The notes beneath the pieces are model-generated. The model was not told the DNA's origin and did not search any database. It saw only the letters and a program-made list of their open reading frames with translations. The position numbers and the translations under genes are program-made. This document shows positions 26,817 through 37,245 of a DNA stretch of 64,000 bases, piece after piece; the stretch's first letter is position 1; every line of letters begins with the position of its first letter. Source of the DNA: Mucilaginibacter sp. (GTDB taxonomy: Bacteria; Bacteroidota; Bacteroidia; Sphingobacteriales; Sphingobacteriaceae); assembly GCF_025362475.1 (NCBI RefSeq), contig NZ_JANYGH010000037.1, positions 1 to 64,000 on the forward strand. Reading direction: 5' to 3'.

Positions 26817-27773
26817 ATGAAAATAACTTTTGATTTTGAAAAACCACTGGCTGAGCTGATGCAGCAGATTGAAAAGGTGAAGCAGGTTGAGGATAAAAAT
26901 AAGCTCGACATGTCTGCAACAGTGGCAGAACTTGAAGCTAAGCTTGAAACTACCAAAAAAGAAATATATGCCAACCTTAACGGCTGGCAAAAAGTGCAGA
27001 TCTCCCGGCACCCCGAGCGGCCGTACACCCTGCAATATATTGAGCTGATGTGCGATGATTTTATTGAGTTGCACGGCGACCGTACAGTTGGCGATGATAA
27101 AGCTATCATAGGCGGTTTCGGGACCTTAAACGGTCAAACTGTAATGTTTATTGGTCAGCAAAAAGGGCGTAATACAAAAGAGCGTCAGTACCGTAATTTT
27201 GGTATGGCTAATCCGGAGGGTTATCGTAAGGCGCTGCGATTGATGAAAATGGCCGAAAAATTCAATAAACCGGTTGTTACTTTGATTGATACCCCGGGGG
27301 CATTTCCTGGCTTAGAAGCAGAAGAACGCGGACAAGGCGAAGCTATAGCCCGTAACCTACTCGAAATGTCGATACTTAAAGTTCCTATCATCTGCGTTAT
27401 TATTGGCGAAGGTGCATCAGGAGGTGCCTTAGGTATAGGTATAGGTGATAGGGTGTTGATGCTTGATAATTCATGGTATTCGGTAATATCACCAGAGAAT
27501 TGTTCAACCATTCTTTGGAAAACCTGGGAAAATAAAGAACGTGCAGCCGAAGTACTAAAATTGACTTCGACAGAAATGTTAAAGAACAGGTTGATAGATG
27601 GGGTGATTAAAGAACCACTTGGTGGCGCTCACCAGGATCCGGTTGCTATGGCAGCCACCCTAAAAAAACAATTGCTTAAGGATCTTAAGATGCTTAAAGA
27701 AAAAGATGTTACTGAACTGGTTAACGAACGCATCGAAAAATTCTGTTCGATGGGAGTGGTTAATGAAGGGTAA
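26817..27773 (+). CDS. accA: Acetyl-CoA carboxylase carboxyltransferase subunit alpha
   Basis: A 318-residue cytoplasmic subunit that with AccD transfers the carboxyl group from biotin to acetyl-CoA, the first step of fatty acid synthesis. The N-terminal coiled coil (about 5-50) precedes the crotonase-like domain with [54 protein letters not shown] and the oxyanion-hole glycines in [17 protein letters not shown]. Full length. A strong terminator lies 70 bp downstream. Confidence 0.96.
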   Translation: MKITFDFEKPLAELMQQIEKVKQVEDKNKLDMSATVAELEAKLETTKKEIYANLNGWQKVQISRHPERPYTLQYIELMCDDFIELHGDRTVGDDKAIIGGFGTLNGQTVMFIGQQKGRNTKERQYRNFGMANPEGYRKALRLMKMAEKFNKPVVTLIDTPGAFPGLEAEERGQGEAIARNLLEMSILKVPIICVIIGEGASGGALGIGIGDRVLMLDNSWYSVISPENCSTILWKTWENKERAAEVLKLTSTEMLKNRLIDGVIKEPLGGAHQDPVAMAATLKKQLLKDLKMLKEKDVTELVNERIEKFCSMGVVNEG

Positions 27774-27843
27774 TCTTTGGAGTAAGGAGCAAGGACTTTT
27801 GGACAAAGGATTTTCAGACGAAGGACAAGAACTTATAATCAAC

Positions 27844-27870
27844 AAAAAAGCGGCATTTGCCGCTTTTTTG
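27844..27870 (+). terminator. Terminator after accA
   Basis: AAAAAAGCGGCA / TGCCGCTTTTTT, an uninterrupted stem with a tight loop and T tail; bidirectional by symmetry. Confidence 0.85.
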
Positions 27871-27950
27871 TTTTCATCCCTTTTGTTATGCTGAGTGATT
27901 AAATTTGGCGAAACTCTGAAGGTGAAATGACGGAAACTAACCAAGGTTAA

Positions 27951-28100
27951 GACTCACCCCGTCGAGGCTACGCCCGACACCCCTCTCTTCAACTTCGTTG
28001 GAAAGAGGGAGTTGAAACTTAGAATTAACTTTTTTGACACTTTCCGGCGAAGCCGAAGAGAGGGTCGCCGTCCGCGAAGGGCGGACCGGCGGGGTGAGTC
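27951..28100. repeat. Dispersed repeat with GACTCACCCCG terminal inverted arms
   Basis: GACTCACCCCG (27951-27961) and CGGGGTGAGTC (28090-28100) bound a 150-bp element with further internal pairing (CCCTCTC with GAGAGGG, TTCAACTTCGTTGGAA, and GAAGCCG-type text). It lies between convergent accA and the DUF2723 gene and has no coding frame. It resembles a small non-autonomous element or REP-like sequence. Confidence 0.65.
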
Positions 28101-28194
28101 ATTGCCAGCATACAGAGCCGATTGCCTGGTATGAAACAAACACGTCATGGGTAGTTGAAAAATTTAGTGAAACTCTAAAGGTGGGGATTTGTCA

Positions 28195-28231
28195 CAAAAA
28201 AGGCAAGAGTCTTAATTCATGACTCTTGCCT
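28195..28231 (-). terminator. Terminator of the DUF2723 gene
   Basis: On the - strand AGGCAAGAGTC pairs with GACTCTTGCCT and is followed by TTTTTGT, 22 bp after the stop codon. Confidence 0.8.
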
Positions 28232-28252
28232 CTTGATTCTCAACGGCCATTA

Positions 28253-31200
28253 CTATTTCGAGCCCATTCCCAGCTTTTTCTCATAATCTCTAAGCTGTGC
28301 GCTGAATTTGGTATTAAGATCTGTTTGTTTATAGTTTTTGGTATACTCGGTTAAACCATTTAACATAGACATGGAGTATTGAATATCGCGGCTGTCAATA
28401 CTTACTTCGCCACTTTGCAAAAGCGTGTAATTATAAGCTAACAGGTTGGTTACGTAATCATCAACCAGGTTTGCCAGTTTATTTCCCAGCTGTACTTCGC
28501 CAACGCGGTAAGCTGTCTCTATCAAATAATACTTACGTATGGCTATCTCAGTATTTGGAATGTTATCAGGCATAACCTCATCATATTTTTTGAAGACATT
28601 TCTTGCCATATCAGGATGTCCCTCTTTAAGCAGGTTATCGGCAAGGGTTGAATAAAGCCTTGAAATTAAAGGATAAAACATGGTGTTTGACTCATGATCA
28701 AGATAACTGGCATTTTTCATGTTACCCCATTTATATTGCGTCATCATGTTGTGATACATTACCGGTGTATTGGTAACTTCGGCCTGGCCCGCGGTGGTAT
28801 CCGGCTTTAATGGAAGCAAACGATTTGCAAAGCCTTCACTGTATAAATATTTACCAAGTCCAATCAGGTTTTCATCGGGTACGGTTGTGGCAAAATAAAT
28901 TGGTCTTTTCCAGTTATTGTGAGCCAGGATATCCATCATAGCTAAAACATCCTTAGTAACATATTTACCATTAAAAGTCCAGTCCATTTCTGGCGTAATT
29001 TTGTCCTTTTGGCTGGCAGATACGGTTTGAGTTTTTACCACGTCATCAGCATTAACCGTTAACTTAAAGTTCTTGGTTGGCAGGTAATTACCCATATCGC
29101 CATTGCCATACTCTGTCATCGCAGCTTTATTATCCGATGTGATGAAATCAAATACTTCTTTCAGTTCTACAGAGCCGGGTAATTTTTGGTCGTTAAAATA
29201 AATTACATCACGTACGCCCGGTTTAAATTTATCATAAGGCATGCTGATAGGCAATGGCTCAGACTGGTTCATTTTGTTTTTCATCCCGCGGATGTACCAA
29301 TCGGTACCCAGCAGGCTTAAGTTTACAATACGTACATCGGGCCTTACATTTTCAACCTCTTGAATGTACCATAGGGGGTAGGTATCATTATCGGCATAGG
29401 TAAACAAAATGGCATTAGGCGCACATGAGTTAAGGTAATTATAAGCCATATCATGCGGAGTAAGCTTGGTTGAGCGGTTATGATCATCCCATTCCTGGTT
29501 GGCCATTAACACAGGGGCTCCTAATAAACATACCACGGTGGCAATAATGCCGCTGGTTTTGGCATTTAGTTTTTTACTAAGCAAGTCGGCAATTCCCATA
29601 ACACCAAGTCCAATCCAAATGGCAAACGCGTAAAACGAGCCCGCATAGGCATAGTCACGCTCGCGTGGCTGCAACGGATCCTGGTTTAGGTATAAGACAA
29701 TGGCTAAGCCGGTAAAAAAGAATAGTACACCTACAACGCCCGCATTCTTCTGGTCGCGTTTAAAATGAAAGAACAAGCCTGCCAGGCCTATGATAAGGGG
29801 CAGAAAGAATAAGCGGTTATAACTTTTGCTTTTGGTAACCGCATCGGGCAATTGTTTGTTAAAGTTCCAGCCGCTTATCCAGTTACCATCGGCGGCACTG
29901 TTGCTGGTTTGGCCATCCAGGTCATTGGTACGACCAACAAAGTTCCAAAGGAAATAACGGGTATACATTTGGTTAACCTGCCAGGTGCCAAAAAAGCCCA
30001 GGTTGGTTGCAAAAGTGGGCTTTTCGCCATCGGCTAATTTACTCCAGGCACGGTAAAACTGTGGATGACCAGCCTTATCGCTAAACATCCGCGGAAATAT
30101 GGTGTTGCGATCATAAATGGTGGTTAGCTTTTTACCGGCAATTTCATATTTGGTTTTACCCCTGCGGTAAATTGTTGCGCCCTCGGTTTGGTCTGTTGGT
30201 GTTGAGTCAAAAAACTGGCCGTAAAGCAATGGCGTATCGCCATACTGATCGCGGTTTAAATAGCCGTTAAGTGCAAACGCATCCTGTGGATCGCTGTTAT
30301 TTAAGTTGGGATCGGCTTTTGCCCTTACCACAATCATTACAAATGAGCTATAACCAAACAGGATAAAGAGCAGGCAAACAAAAAAGCTATTAAGGGCGAA
30401 ACGTTTTTCGCGTATTTTAACCACATACTCCAGCAGTAGTAAAACTAAGATGCCCACTATAGCGCCCAAATAACTGGCGCTAATTCCAAGTGCCAGGATA
30501 AAGCAAATGGCACAGGCGATGATTGCTGTATTTGATTGCTTAATGGTATAATATATTCCCGATACAATGGTTGCTACAAGCAAAACAAAAAACAGAACAG
30601 CACCGCTGCCGAAGCTCATTCCCAGGGTATTTACAAAAAACAGATCGGAGAAGGCTGCTCCCTTTACAGTAAACTGTATAACTCCCCATAACACAAAAGC
30701 TACCGATACAATACCTGCAAAAAACGATAGTAAAGTGCCTTGTGTGGTAATGTTTTTTGCCTTACGGAAATAAATTACCAATGCTATAGCCGGTATTACC
30801 AACAGGTTTAAAAGGTGAATACCTATTGATAGGCCCATGATATAAGCAATAAATACAATCCATCTGTTAGCATGGGGTTCATCGGCGTGGGCTTCCCATT
30901 TTAATATGGCCCAAAAAACAATGGCTGTACACAAGGATGATTGTGCGTAAACTTCAGACTCAACTGCCGAAAACCAGAAGGTATCAGACCAGGCATAAGC
31001 TAAAGCGCCAACCAGTCCCGAGCCTATTATAATGATCAAATGGGTGGGGTTAATATCTTCGGCTTTTTTAACCAGCATCTTTTTGGCAAGGGAGGTTACC
31101 GTCCAAAACAAGAACATAATAGTTGCCCCGCTGGCAATTGCCGATGCCATATTAGCCCAGTAGGCTACTTTGGTATTATCGCCCATAGATAGCAGCGTAA

Positions 31201-31387
31201 ACACTTTGCCTATCATGGTGAACAATGGTGCTCCGGGCTGGTGGGCTACCTGCAAACGAAAGATACAGGCAATAAATTCGCCGCAATCCCAAAAGCTGGA
31301 TGATGGTTCAAGCGTTAAAATGTAGGTTAAAGTAGCGATAACAAAGGCTATCCAGCCAAAAATATTGTTGATCTTATTGTAGTTCAT
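28253..31387 (-). CDS. DUF2723 membrane protein (possible protein O-glycosylation enzyme)
   Basis: A 1044-residue polytopic membrane protein from the ATG at 31387 (MNYNKINNIFGWIAF); the open frame continues 30 codons upstream without support. The N-terminal third is the DUF2723 domain with SSSFWDCGEFIACIFRLQVAHQPGAPLF, whose acidic residue in a luminal loop recalls GT-C protein mannosyltransferases. At least ten hydrophobic segments extend to about residue 650, followed by a soluble C-terminal part of about 400 residues with repeats of helical character. The family is very common in Bacteroidota and is suspected to act in O-glycosylation; the substrate is unknown. Confidence 0.85.
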   Translation of the reverse strand: MNYNKINNIFGWIAFVIATLTYILTLEPSSSFWDCGEFIACIFRLQVAHQPGAPLFTMIGKVFTLLSMGDNTKVAYWANMASAIASGATIMFLFWTVTSLAKKMLVKKAEDINPTHLIIIIGSGLVGALAYAWSDTFWFSAVESEVYAQSSLCTAIVFWAILKWEAHADEPHANRWIVFIAYIMGLSIGIHLLNLLVIPAIALVIYFRKAKNITTQGTLLSFFAGIVSVAFVLWGVIQFTVKGAAFSDLFFVNTLGMSFGSGAVLFFVLLVATIVSGIYYTIKQSNTAIIACAICFILALGISASYLGAIVGILVLLLLEYVVKIREKRFALNSFFVCLLFILFGYSSFVMIVVRAKADPNLNNSDPQDAFALNGYLNRDQYGDTPLLYGQFFDSTPTDQTEGATIYRRGKTKYEIAGKKLTTIYDRNTIFPRMFSDKAGHPQFYRAWSKLADGEKPTFATNLGFFGTWQVNQMYTRYFLWNFVGRTNDLDGQTSNSAADGNWISGWNFNKQLPDAVTKSKSYNRLFFLPLIIGLAGLFFHFKRDQKNAGVVGVLFFFTGLAIVLYLNQDPLQPRERDYAYAGSFYAFAIWIGLGVMGIADLLSKKLNAKTSGIIATVVCLLGAPVLMANQEWDDHNRSTKLTPHDMAYNYLNSCAPNAILFTYADNDTYPLWYIQEVENVRPDVRIVNLSLLGTDWYIRGMKNKMNQSEPLPISMPYDKFKPGVRDVIYFNDQKLPGSVELKEVFDFITSDNKAAMTEYGNGDMGNYLPTKNFKLTVNADDVVKTQTVSASQKDKITPEMDWTFNGKYVTKDVLAMMDILAHNNWKRPIYFATTVPDENLIGLGKYLYSEGFANRLLPLKPDTTAGQAEVTNTPVMYHNMMTQYKWGNMKNASYLDHESNTMFYPLISRLYSTLADNLLKEGHPDMARNVFKKYDEVMPDNIPNTEIAIRKYYLIETAYRVGEVQLGNKLANLVDDYVTNLLAYNYTLLQSGEVSIDSRDIQYSMSMLNGLTEYTKNYKQTDLNTKFSAQLRDYEKKLGMGSK

Positions 31388-31534
31388 GTCAGGATATTTT
31401 CGATAGAAAAAGGTTTTATATAGCCGAAAGTAAGAAAAACTATCACGATGCTGAAACCAAAACCGCCTTATTAACACTTTTTAACGCATTTTGCGCTGTA
31501 AAACAGCGATATACATACTTTTTTAAAATTCTAT

Positions 31535-31564
31535 TTTGAGAGTTAAAAAATCGTCTTATATTTG
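31535..31564 (+). promoter_or_regulatory. Promoter of tRNA-Gln
   Basis: TTTG at 31535-31538 and TATATTTG at 31557-31564 with 18 bp between match the Bacteroidota -33/-7 consensus (TTTG and TAnnTTTG). The tRNA begins 38 bp further on. Confidence 0.7.
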
Positions 31565-31602
31565 CATTCCTTTTCGGAGAGTAAAAACAAACCAAAGGAG
31601 AT

Positions 31603-31673
31603 TGCCTGATAGTATAATGGTAGTACGACGGTTTTTGGTACCGTTTGTCTAGGTTCGAATCCTGGTCGGGCAA
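31603..31673 (+). tRNA. tRNA-Gln (anticodon TTG)
   Basis: A 71-nt cloverleaf: acceptor TGCCTGA / TCGGGCA, anticodon stem ACGGT / ACCGT with loop TTTTGGT (anticodon TTG), and T loop TTCGAAT. The U1-A72 pair is the identity feature of glutamine tRNAs. CCA is not encoded. The rest of the 31388-31849 gap holds reiterated AATTTCGGATTT text and no gene. Confidence 0.95.
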
Positions 31674-31849
31674 CATTAAGATTTCGGATTTCGATTTTTT
31701 AATTTCGGATTTACTCCGGTTTAGAAAATTGAAATCCGAATTGTGTTTTAGGAGGTTACTAACGAAGTAGTTAAAGCTTACCATAATGGTAAAGAATTGA
31801 AATTAACTTAATCCGAAATCAAACATCCGAAATTCAAAATCAAGAAGAA

Positions 31850-32794
31850 ATGCCCTTACAATTTAATCCGGTTAAATTATTTGCAGGTTCAGGCTCAAAA
31901 GAGTTGGCGCAAAAAATTGCTGAAGCTTACGGCCGCGATCTTGGCGATGTAGTGCTCTCGCGTTTTAGTGATGGTGAATTTCAACCACATTTTAATGAAT
32001 CTGTTAGGGGATGCGATGTGTTCCTTATCCAATCTACCCACCAACCTACTGATAACCTGATGGAGTTACTGATGATGATTGATGCCGCCCGTCGTGCATC
32101 GGCTCATTATGTAAACGCGGTTATCCCTTACTTTGGTTTGGCAAGACAGGATAGGAAAGATAAACCCCGTGTTGCCATAAGTGCAAAGCTGGTTGCCAAT
32201 TTATTGGTTGCAGCAGGCATTGACCGTATTATGACTATGGATTTGCACGCGGCACAGATACAGGGTTTTTTTGATATCCCTGTTGATCACCTTGATGCAT
32301 CAATCATTTTTGTGCCGTATATAAAAAGCCTGGGCTTAGGTAATTTAACCATTGCTTCGCCGGATATGGGTGGCTCATACAGGGCGCGCAGTTTCGCTAA
32401 GTTTTTTAATGCCGAAGTGGTTATTTGCGATAAACGCCGTAAACGTGCTAATGAAATTGAGTCCATGACACTGATAGGTGATGTAACCGATCAGGATATT
32501 GTGCTTATAGATGATATTTGCGATACTGCCGGTACATTGGCTAAAGCAGCAGGCCTGATCATGGAGCGTGGTGCACGTAGTGTACGCGCGGTTTGTACAC
32601 ACCCGGTATTATCAGGTAAAGCATATGAAACTATTGAAAATTCGGCTTTAACCGAATTGATAGTGACCGATACCATACCATTGAAACACCAAAGCCCTAA
32701 AATAAGGGTATTATCAACTGCCGAGCTTTTTGCGAAGGCAATAATCAACGTAAACGAGCATGGCTCAATAAGCCAGTTGTTTAAGGTAGATTAA
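31850..32794 (+). CDS. prs: Ribose-phosphate pyrophosphokinase
   Basis: A 314-residue cytoplasmic enzyme that makes PRPP from ribose 5-phosphate and ATP for nucleotide, His and Trp synthesis. Family motifs are the N-terminal KLFAGSGSKELAQKIA, the metal/ATP site TMDLHAAQIQGFFDIPVDHL, and the PRPP loop VLIDDICDTAGTLAKAA. Full length. It is followed 116 bp later by the L25 gene, as in many Bacteroidota. Confidence 0.97.
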   Translation: MPLQFNPVKLFAGSGSKELAQKIAEAYGRDLGDVVLSRFSDGEFQPHFNESVRGCDVFLIQSTHQPTDNLMELLMMIDAARRASAHYVNAVIPYFGLARQDRKDKPRVAISAKLVANLLVAAGIDRIMTMDLHAAQIQGFFDIPVDHLDASIIFVPYIKSLGLGNLTIASPDMGGSYRARSFAKFFNAEVVICDKRRKRANEIESMTLIGDVTDQDIVLIDDICDTAGTLAKAAGLIMERGARSVRAVCTHPVLSGKAYETIENSALTELIVTDTIPLKHQSPKIRVLSTAELFAKAIINVNEHGSISQLFKVD

Positions 32795-32910
32795 TTAGAA
32801 TGTCCATAGTCTATGGTCGATAGTCCAGGGCAATGAACGTACATTGAAAGAATAAAAGCAAATCCATGGTGATAAACCGTGGACTTAATTAATAAATAAA
32901 ATAAAAAACA

Positions 32911-33495
32911 ATGAAATCAATTGCTATTAGCGGTTCTCCAAGAGAGAACGTAGGGAAAAGAGACGCTAAAGAACTGCGTTACCAGGGCTTAGTGCCTGCA
33001 GTACTTTACGGTGGGCCAACTCAAACCCACTTTTCAGTGTCCGCAGCTGATTTGAGAGCCGTAGTTTACACTCCGGTTGTTCATTTCATCGATCTTGATG
33101 TTGCTGGTGTTAAATCACAGGCTATTATTAAAGATATGCAGTTTCACCCTTTAACTGAACAACTTATCCACATAGACTTTTTGTTGCTTGACGAGAAAAA
33201 GCCTATCACTATCGAGATCCCTGTTAAATTAACCGGAACTTCTCCAGGTGTTAAAGTGGGTGGTAAATTAGTTCAAAAACTAAGGAAACTGCGCATCAAA
33301 GCATTACCTAAAGATCATTTAGATGCTATTGAAGTAAGCATCGAAAGCCTTGAAGTTGGTAAATCAGTTAAGGTTTCAGATTTGAAACTGGAAACATTGA
33401 TTATCACCAATGCTGTAGAAGATACTATCGTATCAGTTACTACTTCACGTGCATTACGTCAGGCTGAGCAGGAAGCTGCTTCAGGTAAAAAATAA
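32911..33495 (+). CDS. rplY: 50S ribosomal protein L25 (Ctc form)
   Basis: A 194-residue two-domain L25: an N-terminal 5S-rRNA-binding domain (about 1-92, AISGSPRENVGKRDAKELRYQG) and the C-terminal TL5/Ctc beta domain (about 98-185, ITIEIPVKLTGTSPGVKVGGKL). A strong terminator follows. Order prs-rplY then pth, with a small gene inserted between, matches a common bacterial arrangement. Confidence 0.96.
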   Translation: MKSIAISGSPRENVGKRDAKELRYQGLVPAVLYGGPTQTHFSVSAADLRAVVYTPVVHFIDLDVAGVKSQAIIKDMQFHPLTEQLIHIDFLLLDEKKPITIEIPVKLTGTSPGVKVGGKLVQKLRKLRIKALPKDHLDAIEVSIESLEVGKSVKVSDLKLETLIITNAVEDTIVSVTTSRALRQAEQEAASGKK

Positions 33496-33514
33496 TTTAC
33501 CCTGATAAAAAAAA

Positions 33515-33548
33515 ACGCGATAGGCTTACGCCCATCGCGTTTTTTTTT
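33515..33548 (+). terminator. Terminator after rplY
   Basis: ACGCGATaGGC / GCCcATCGCGT stem followed by at least eight T, 20 bp after the stop codon. Confidence 0.9.
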
Positions 33549-33633
33549 GACAAAAGATTTTTGGATCAAGGAGCAAGGATTTTTGATTGGTTAACAAGAG
33601 ATATCCTATGAAATTTATTAATCAGGTACGTAG

Positions 33634-33987
33634 ATGCATAACTTTAGGCAGTTAAGGATTTGGATTGATTCTGTTGAATTGACAAAGGATATTTATGTGC
33701 TAACGCAGAAATTTTCAAGTGAGCATAGATTTGGTATTTCGAGTCAATTATATAGAGCAGCAGTTTCCATTCCATCAAATATCGCAGAGGGTTCGGCAAG
33801 AAAGTCAACTAAGGATTTTAGTCATTTTTTATCAATGAGCCTTGGTTCGGCATTTGAATTGGAAACCCAATTAATCATTGCCGAACAATGTAACTTAACT
33901 ACAGATGCCGAGTATCAAAATTTGATTAATCGGGTTCAATCCCTGCAAAAGCAAATCAAAGCATTTTCAAATACTATTGCTTCATAA
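33634..33987 (+). CDS. Four-helix bundle protein of the 23S rRNA intervening-sequence family
   Basis: A 117-residue protein of the TIGR02436 / S23 family: starts FRQLRIWIDSVELTKDIYVLT, has SSQLYRAAVSIPSNIAEGSARKS and FSHFLSMSLGSAFELETQL. The first members were found in intervening sequences of 23S rRNA; most, as here, are free-standing genes of unknown function, sometimes near mobile or accessory DNA. It sits as an extra gene between rplY and pth and differs in AT-rich codon use from both, which suggests later arrival. Confidence 0.85.
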   Translation: MHNFRQLRIWIDSVELTKDIYVLTQKFSSEHRFGISSQLYRAAVSIPSNIAEGSARKSTKDFSHFLSMSLGSAFELETQLIIAEQCNLTTDAEYQNLINRVQSLQKQIKAFSNTIAS

Positions 33988-34071
33988 TTGTCTTCTTACA
34001 CTGTAATGCAGTTACTTTGATCTATAAATCTTTTATCCTTAATCTAAAAAGTCCTAAATCCATAAATCCTT

Positions 34072-34079
34072 TATCTTTG
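34072..34079 (+). promoter_or_regulatory. -7 box of pth
   Basis: TATCTTTG matches TAnnTTTG, 26 bp before the pth ATG. Confidence 0.45.
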
Positions 34080-34105
34080 CTCCCAAAATCTTTGCTCCGC
34101 AAAAA

Positions 34106-34666
34106 ATGAAATATCTAATTGTTGGTTTAGGAAATATAGGGCCGGAGTATGCTGATACCCGGCATAACATAGGGTTTATGGTGTTGGATGAATTAGCTAA
34201 GCAGGAAGGGGCTAAGTTTTACCACATGCGCCTGGCGTATTATAGTGAGGTATCATTTAAAGGTCGTACGCTGCATTTAATAAAACCAACAACCTATATG
34301 AACCTGAGCGGCAAGGCAATGAACCACTGGATGCAGGATTTGAAGATTCCGTTGGAGAATGTTTTGGTGATCGTGGATGATATTGCTTTACCATTAGGTA
34401 CTTTGCGTTTAAAACCCAAAGGCAGTGCCGCCGGTCACAATGGGTTGAAGCACATTGAAGCTACCGTTGGGCACAATAATTATGCGCGCTTACGCTTTGG
34501 CGTTGGCGATAATTTCCCCAAAGGCCGCCAGGTTGATTACGTATTAAGTGGCTTTGATGATGATGAAAAGCCAGAACTACCCGCTTTAATAGACCGTTCT
34601 ATTGAAATGATTAAAAGTTTCGCCACTATTGGTACCGAATTAACCATGACCAGGTTCAATAAGTAA
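34106..34666 (+). CDS. pth: Peptidyl-tRNA hydrolase
   Basis: A 186-residue enzyme that cleaves peptidyl-tRNA released by stalled ribosomes. Signature YLIVGLGNIGPEYADTRHNIGF contains the catalytic His (RHNIGF), with TYMNLSGKAMNHW, VIVDDIALPLGTLRLKPKGSAAGHNGLKHIE following. Full length. Confidence 0.97.
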   Translation: MKYLIVGLGNIGPEYADTRHNIGFMVLDELAKQEGAKFYHMRLAYYSEVSFKGRTLHLIKPTTYMNLSGKAMNHWMQDLKIPLENVLVIVDDIALPLGTLRLKPKGSAAGHNGLKHIEATVGHNNYARLRFGVGDNFPKGRQVDYVLSGFDDDEKPELPALIDRSIEMIKSFATIGTELTMTRFNK

Positions 34667-34773
34667 TTCTTTTCTACTGTAAACTAAGTGATTAGTTAAA
34701 AAATGTTAAATACTTTCCGGTTTTTGCAACGACGGCGTATCTTGTAGCGTCTTATTACCTAAATGCCTTATGA

Positions 34774-37236
34774 ATGAAACATTTTTTACTAACCTTAATT
34801 TGCTGTTATATCTCTATACTGGCAATAGCACAAGCACCAAATACAGCCAACGTAACTATTAAAGGCGTAGTTATCGACTCTGCCGTTAATAAGCCATTAG
34901 GTTATGTTACCGTTATGTTGCAGGATGCCGGTACAAAGGCATCAGTAAAAAGCACACTTACCAAAAATGATGGCAGCTTTGAGCTGAATGCGCCTGATGG
35001 CAAAACCTACCAGTTAGCTGTTGCTTCCATAGGTCTTGCTTCTAAAGTCTTACCTGTAAAACATGGAGGAACCGTATTTGATGCAGGTAAAATTTACATG
35101 TCGGCTTCCAGCAAGCAACTGAACGAAGTAAGCATTACTGCCGTAAGGCCCGTGATGAAACAGGAGGTTGATCGTCTGAGCTATGACGTACAGGCCGACC
35201 CGGAGAGTAAAGCGATATCAGCTTTGGATATGATGCGTAAGGTTCCTTTGCTCTCTGTTGATGGTGATGATAAAATCAAACTAAAGGGAAGCGGGAATTA
35301 TAAAATATTGATCAACGGAAAGGAATCGGCTTTGATGGCCAAAAATCCTTCGGATGTGTTAAAATCTATGCCGGCCACCAATATCGAAAAGATAGAGGTG
35401 ATCACCACACCACCGGCTAAATATGATGCGGAAGGCTTATCAGGTATCATCAATATCATCACCAAAAAAAATGCCGACCAGGGTTATAACGGCAGCATCA
35501 ATTCGCGCTATAACAGCATCTGGGGACCCGGGTTTAATCTAAACGGAACAGTAAAACAGGGTAAGTTTGGCCTGGCAGGTTATGCCGGTTTTGGGCATCA
35601 AAACTTAAATAATAATTACTTTACCAACACACAGAATCAGTTTGCTCAAAATACCACCATATTACAAAAAGGCACAGGTACATTTGGTGGCAATTATCGT
35701 TACGGCGATTTTGAGCTAAGCTACGAGATAGATTCCCTTAACCTGCTCACCGGCTCTGTTGAAATTTTCCAGGGAGAGTTTGTACAGGACAATGACCTCA
35801 TATCGGCCCAAACTAACCGGAACGCGGCTTTAACACAAGGCTACCACCAGTTAACCGATGGCTATAATCATGACCGGGGATTTGATGCGGCCCTTAATTA
35901 CCAGATAGGTTTTAAAAAGCATAAAGACGAATTGCTTACCCTGTCTTATAAATATAGTTATTCACCAGGCACCCAGTTTGCCGATAACGTATTTACAGAC
36001 AGGGTTAATTATGGTCAGCAGATACAGCCCGATTTCAGGCAGTATAACAAGGCCGGTAATAAAGAGCATACCCTTCAGTTAGATTATGCTTACCCGCTTA
36101 AAACTATCAGCATTGAAACCGGTGCAAAAGCCATCCTCCGCAAAAACTTCAGCGATTTCAGGCGCGAAGACCGCGACTCGGTTACTAATGATTATTTAGT
36201 TAATACGGGTCAGACTAACGTGTTTGATTATCAGCAAAATGTTTACAGCGTATATAACTCATACCAATTAAAATTCAGCAAGTGGACTGGTAAAGGTGGT
36301 TTAAGATTGGAGCATACACAGGTGAGCGCCGATTTTTCGGGAACACTCCTTGATAAAGGATACAATAACCTGATCCCTTCAGTTTCAATTCAAAGAAGCT
36401 TAAAAAGCAGTAGCATCAGTTTGGGCTTTACACAACGTATTCAACGCCCTGGAATATACCAGCTGAATCCGTTTATTGATAGATCGAACCCTAAATTTCT
36501 TAATACCGGTAATCCCGACCTAAGTCCTGAGCTTAATAATACGTTTGAGCTTACGTATAGTAATTTTTCAAAAGGTTCCATTAATGCGAGTTTAAGCTAT
36601 GCGTTTTCAAACAATGCCATACAAAATGTAACCAGCATAAGTATTGATAGTACGGCAAATGGCAAGCGCGACACGGTTACTACCACTACTTATCAAAACC
36701 TGGGCAGTAACCGTAGCCTGGGTTTAAATATCAACACCAATTATTCTATTACCAAAAGGTTCACTATCAATTTAAATGCCCGTTTAACACATGTTTGGTT
36801 AAAGGGAACTTATAATGGGCAATTTTACAAAAATGATGGATATACGGGTAATGCCTTTGCCAACCTCGCTTATAAGTTTGATAGCGGCTACCGTTTTGGT
36901 ATTGATGCCGGGTATTTTAGCGGCGATGTAACCCTGCAGGGTAAAAACGGGCATGGCATATTTTCATCATATGTAGTAGGCAAAGAGTTTCTTAAAAAAA
37001 CACTTACCATATCATTGGTAGCAAACAATCCCTACAGTAAATACCGCATATATAAATCATACACCAATACGCCCGCTTTTTCACAATCATCGGTTTACCA
37101 AAACCCTTATCGCAATTTTGCTATCAGGGTTAACTACAAATTTGGTAAGCTTAGCAGCGATATTAAAAAGAACCAGCGCGGCATAAATAACGATGACACC
37201 AAAGGTGGGGGTAAAAGTAGTTCCACAAATCAGTAG
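34774..37236 (+). CDS. Outer membrane beta-barrel protein with carboxypeptidase-regulatory and plug domains
   Basis: An 820-residue outer-membrane protein: signal peptide 1-20 (ISILAIAQA), CarboxypepD_reg-like domain about 25-110 (VTIKGVVIDSAVNKPLGYVTV), TonB-plug-like domain about 120-225 (LSGIINIITKK), and a long beta barrel typical of the OMP_b-brl_3 family ending in an aromatic strand (FAIRVNYKFGKLS) with a polar tail. These are TonB-receptor-like proteins without the usual SusD partner. The ligand is unknown. It stands between pth and an ArsC-like gene. Confidence 0.88.
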   Translation: MKHFLLTLICCYISILAIAQAPNTANVTIKGVVIDSAVNKPLGYVTVMLQDAGTKASVKSTLTKNDGSFELNAPDGKTYQLAVASIGLASKVLPVKHGGTVFDAGKIYMSASSKQLNEVSITAVRPVMKQEVDRLSYDVQADPESKAISALDMMRKVPLLSVDGDDKIKLKGSGNYKILINGKESALMAKNPSDVLKSMPATNIEKIEVITTPPAKYDAEGLSGIINIITKKNADQGYNGSINSRYNSIWGPGFNLNGTVKQGKFGLAGYAGFGHQNLNNNYFTNTQNQFAQNTTILQKGTGTFGGNYRYGDFELSYEIDSLNLLTGSVEIFQGEFVQDNDLISAQTNRNAALTQGYHQLTDGYNHDRGFDAALNYQIGFKKHKDELLTLSYKYSYSPGTQFADNVFTDRVNYGQQIQPDFRQYNKAGNKEHTLQLDYAYPLKTISIETGAKAILRKNFSDFRREDRDSVTNDYLVNTGQTNVFDYQQNVYSVYNSYQLKFSKWTGKGGLRLEHTQVSADFSGTLLDKGYNNLIPSVSIQRSLKSSSISLGFTQRIQRPGIYQLNPFIDRSNPKFLNTGNPDLSPELNNTFELTYSNFSKGSINASLSYAFSNNAIQNVTSISIDSTANGKRDTVTTTTYQNLGSNRSLGLNINTNYSITKRFTINLNARLTHVWLKGTYNGQFYKNDGYTGNAFANLAYKFDSGYRFGIDAGYFSGDVTLQGKNGHGIFSSYVVGKEFLKKTLTISLVANNPYSKYRIYKSYTNTPAFSQSSVYQNPYRNFAIRVNYKFGKLSSDIKKNQRGINNDDTKGGGKSSSTNQ

Positions 37237-37245
37237 ATTTGCGGC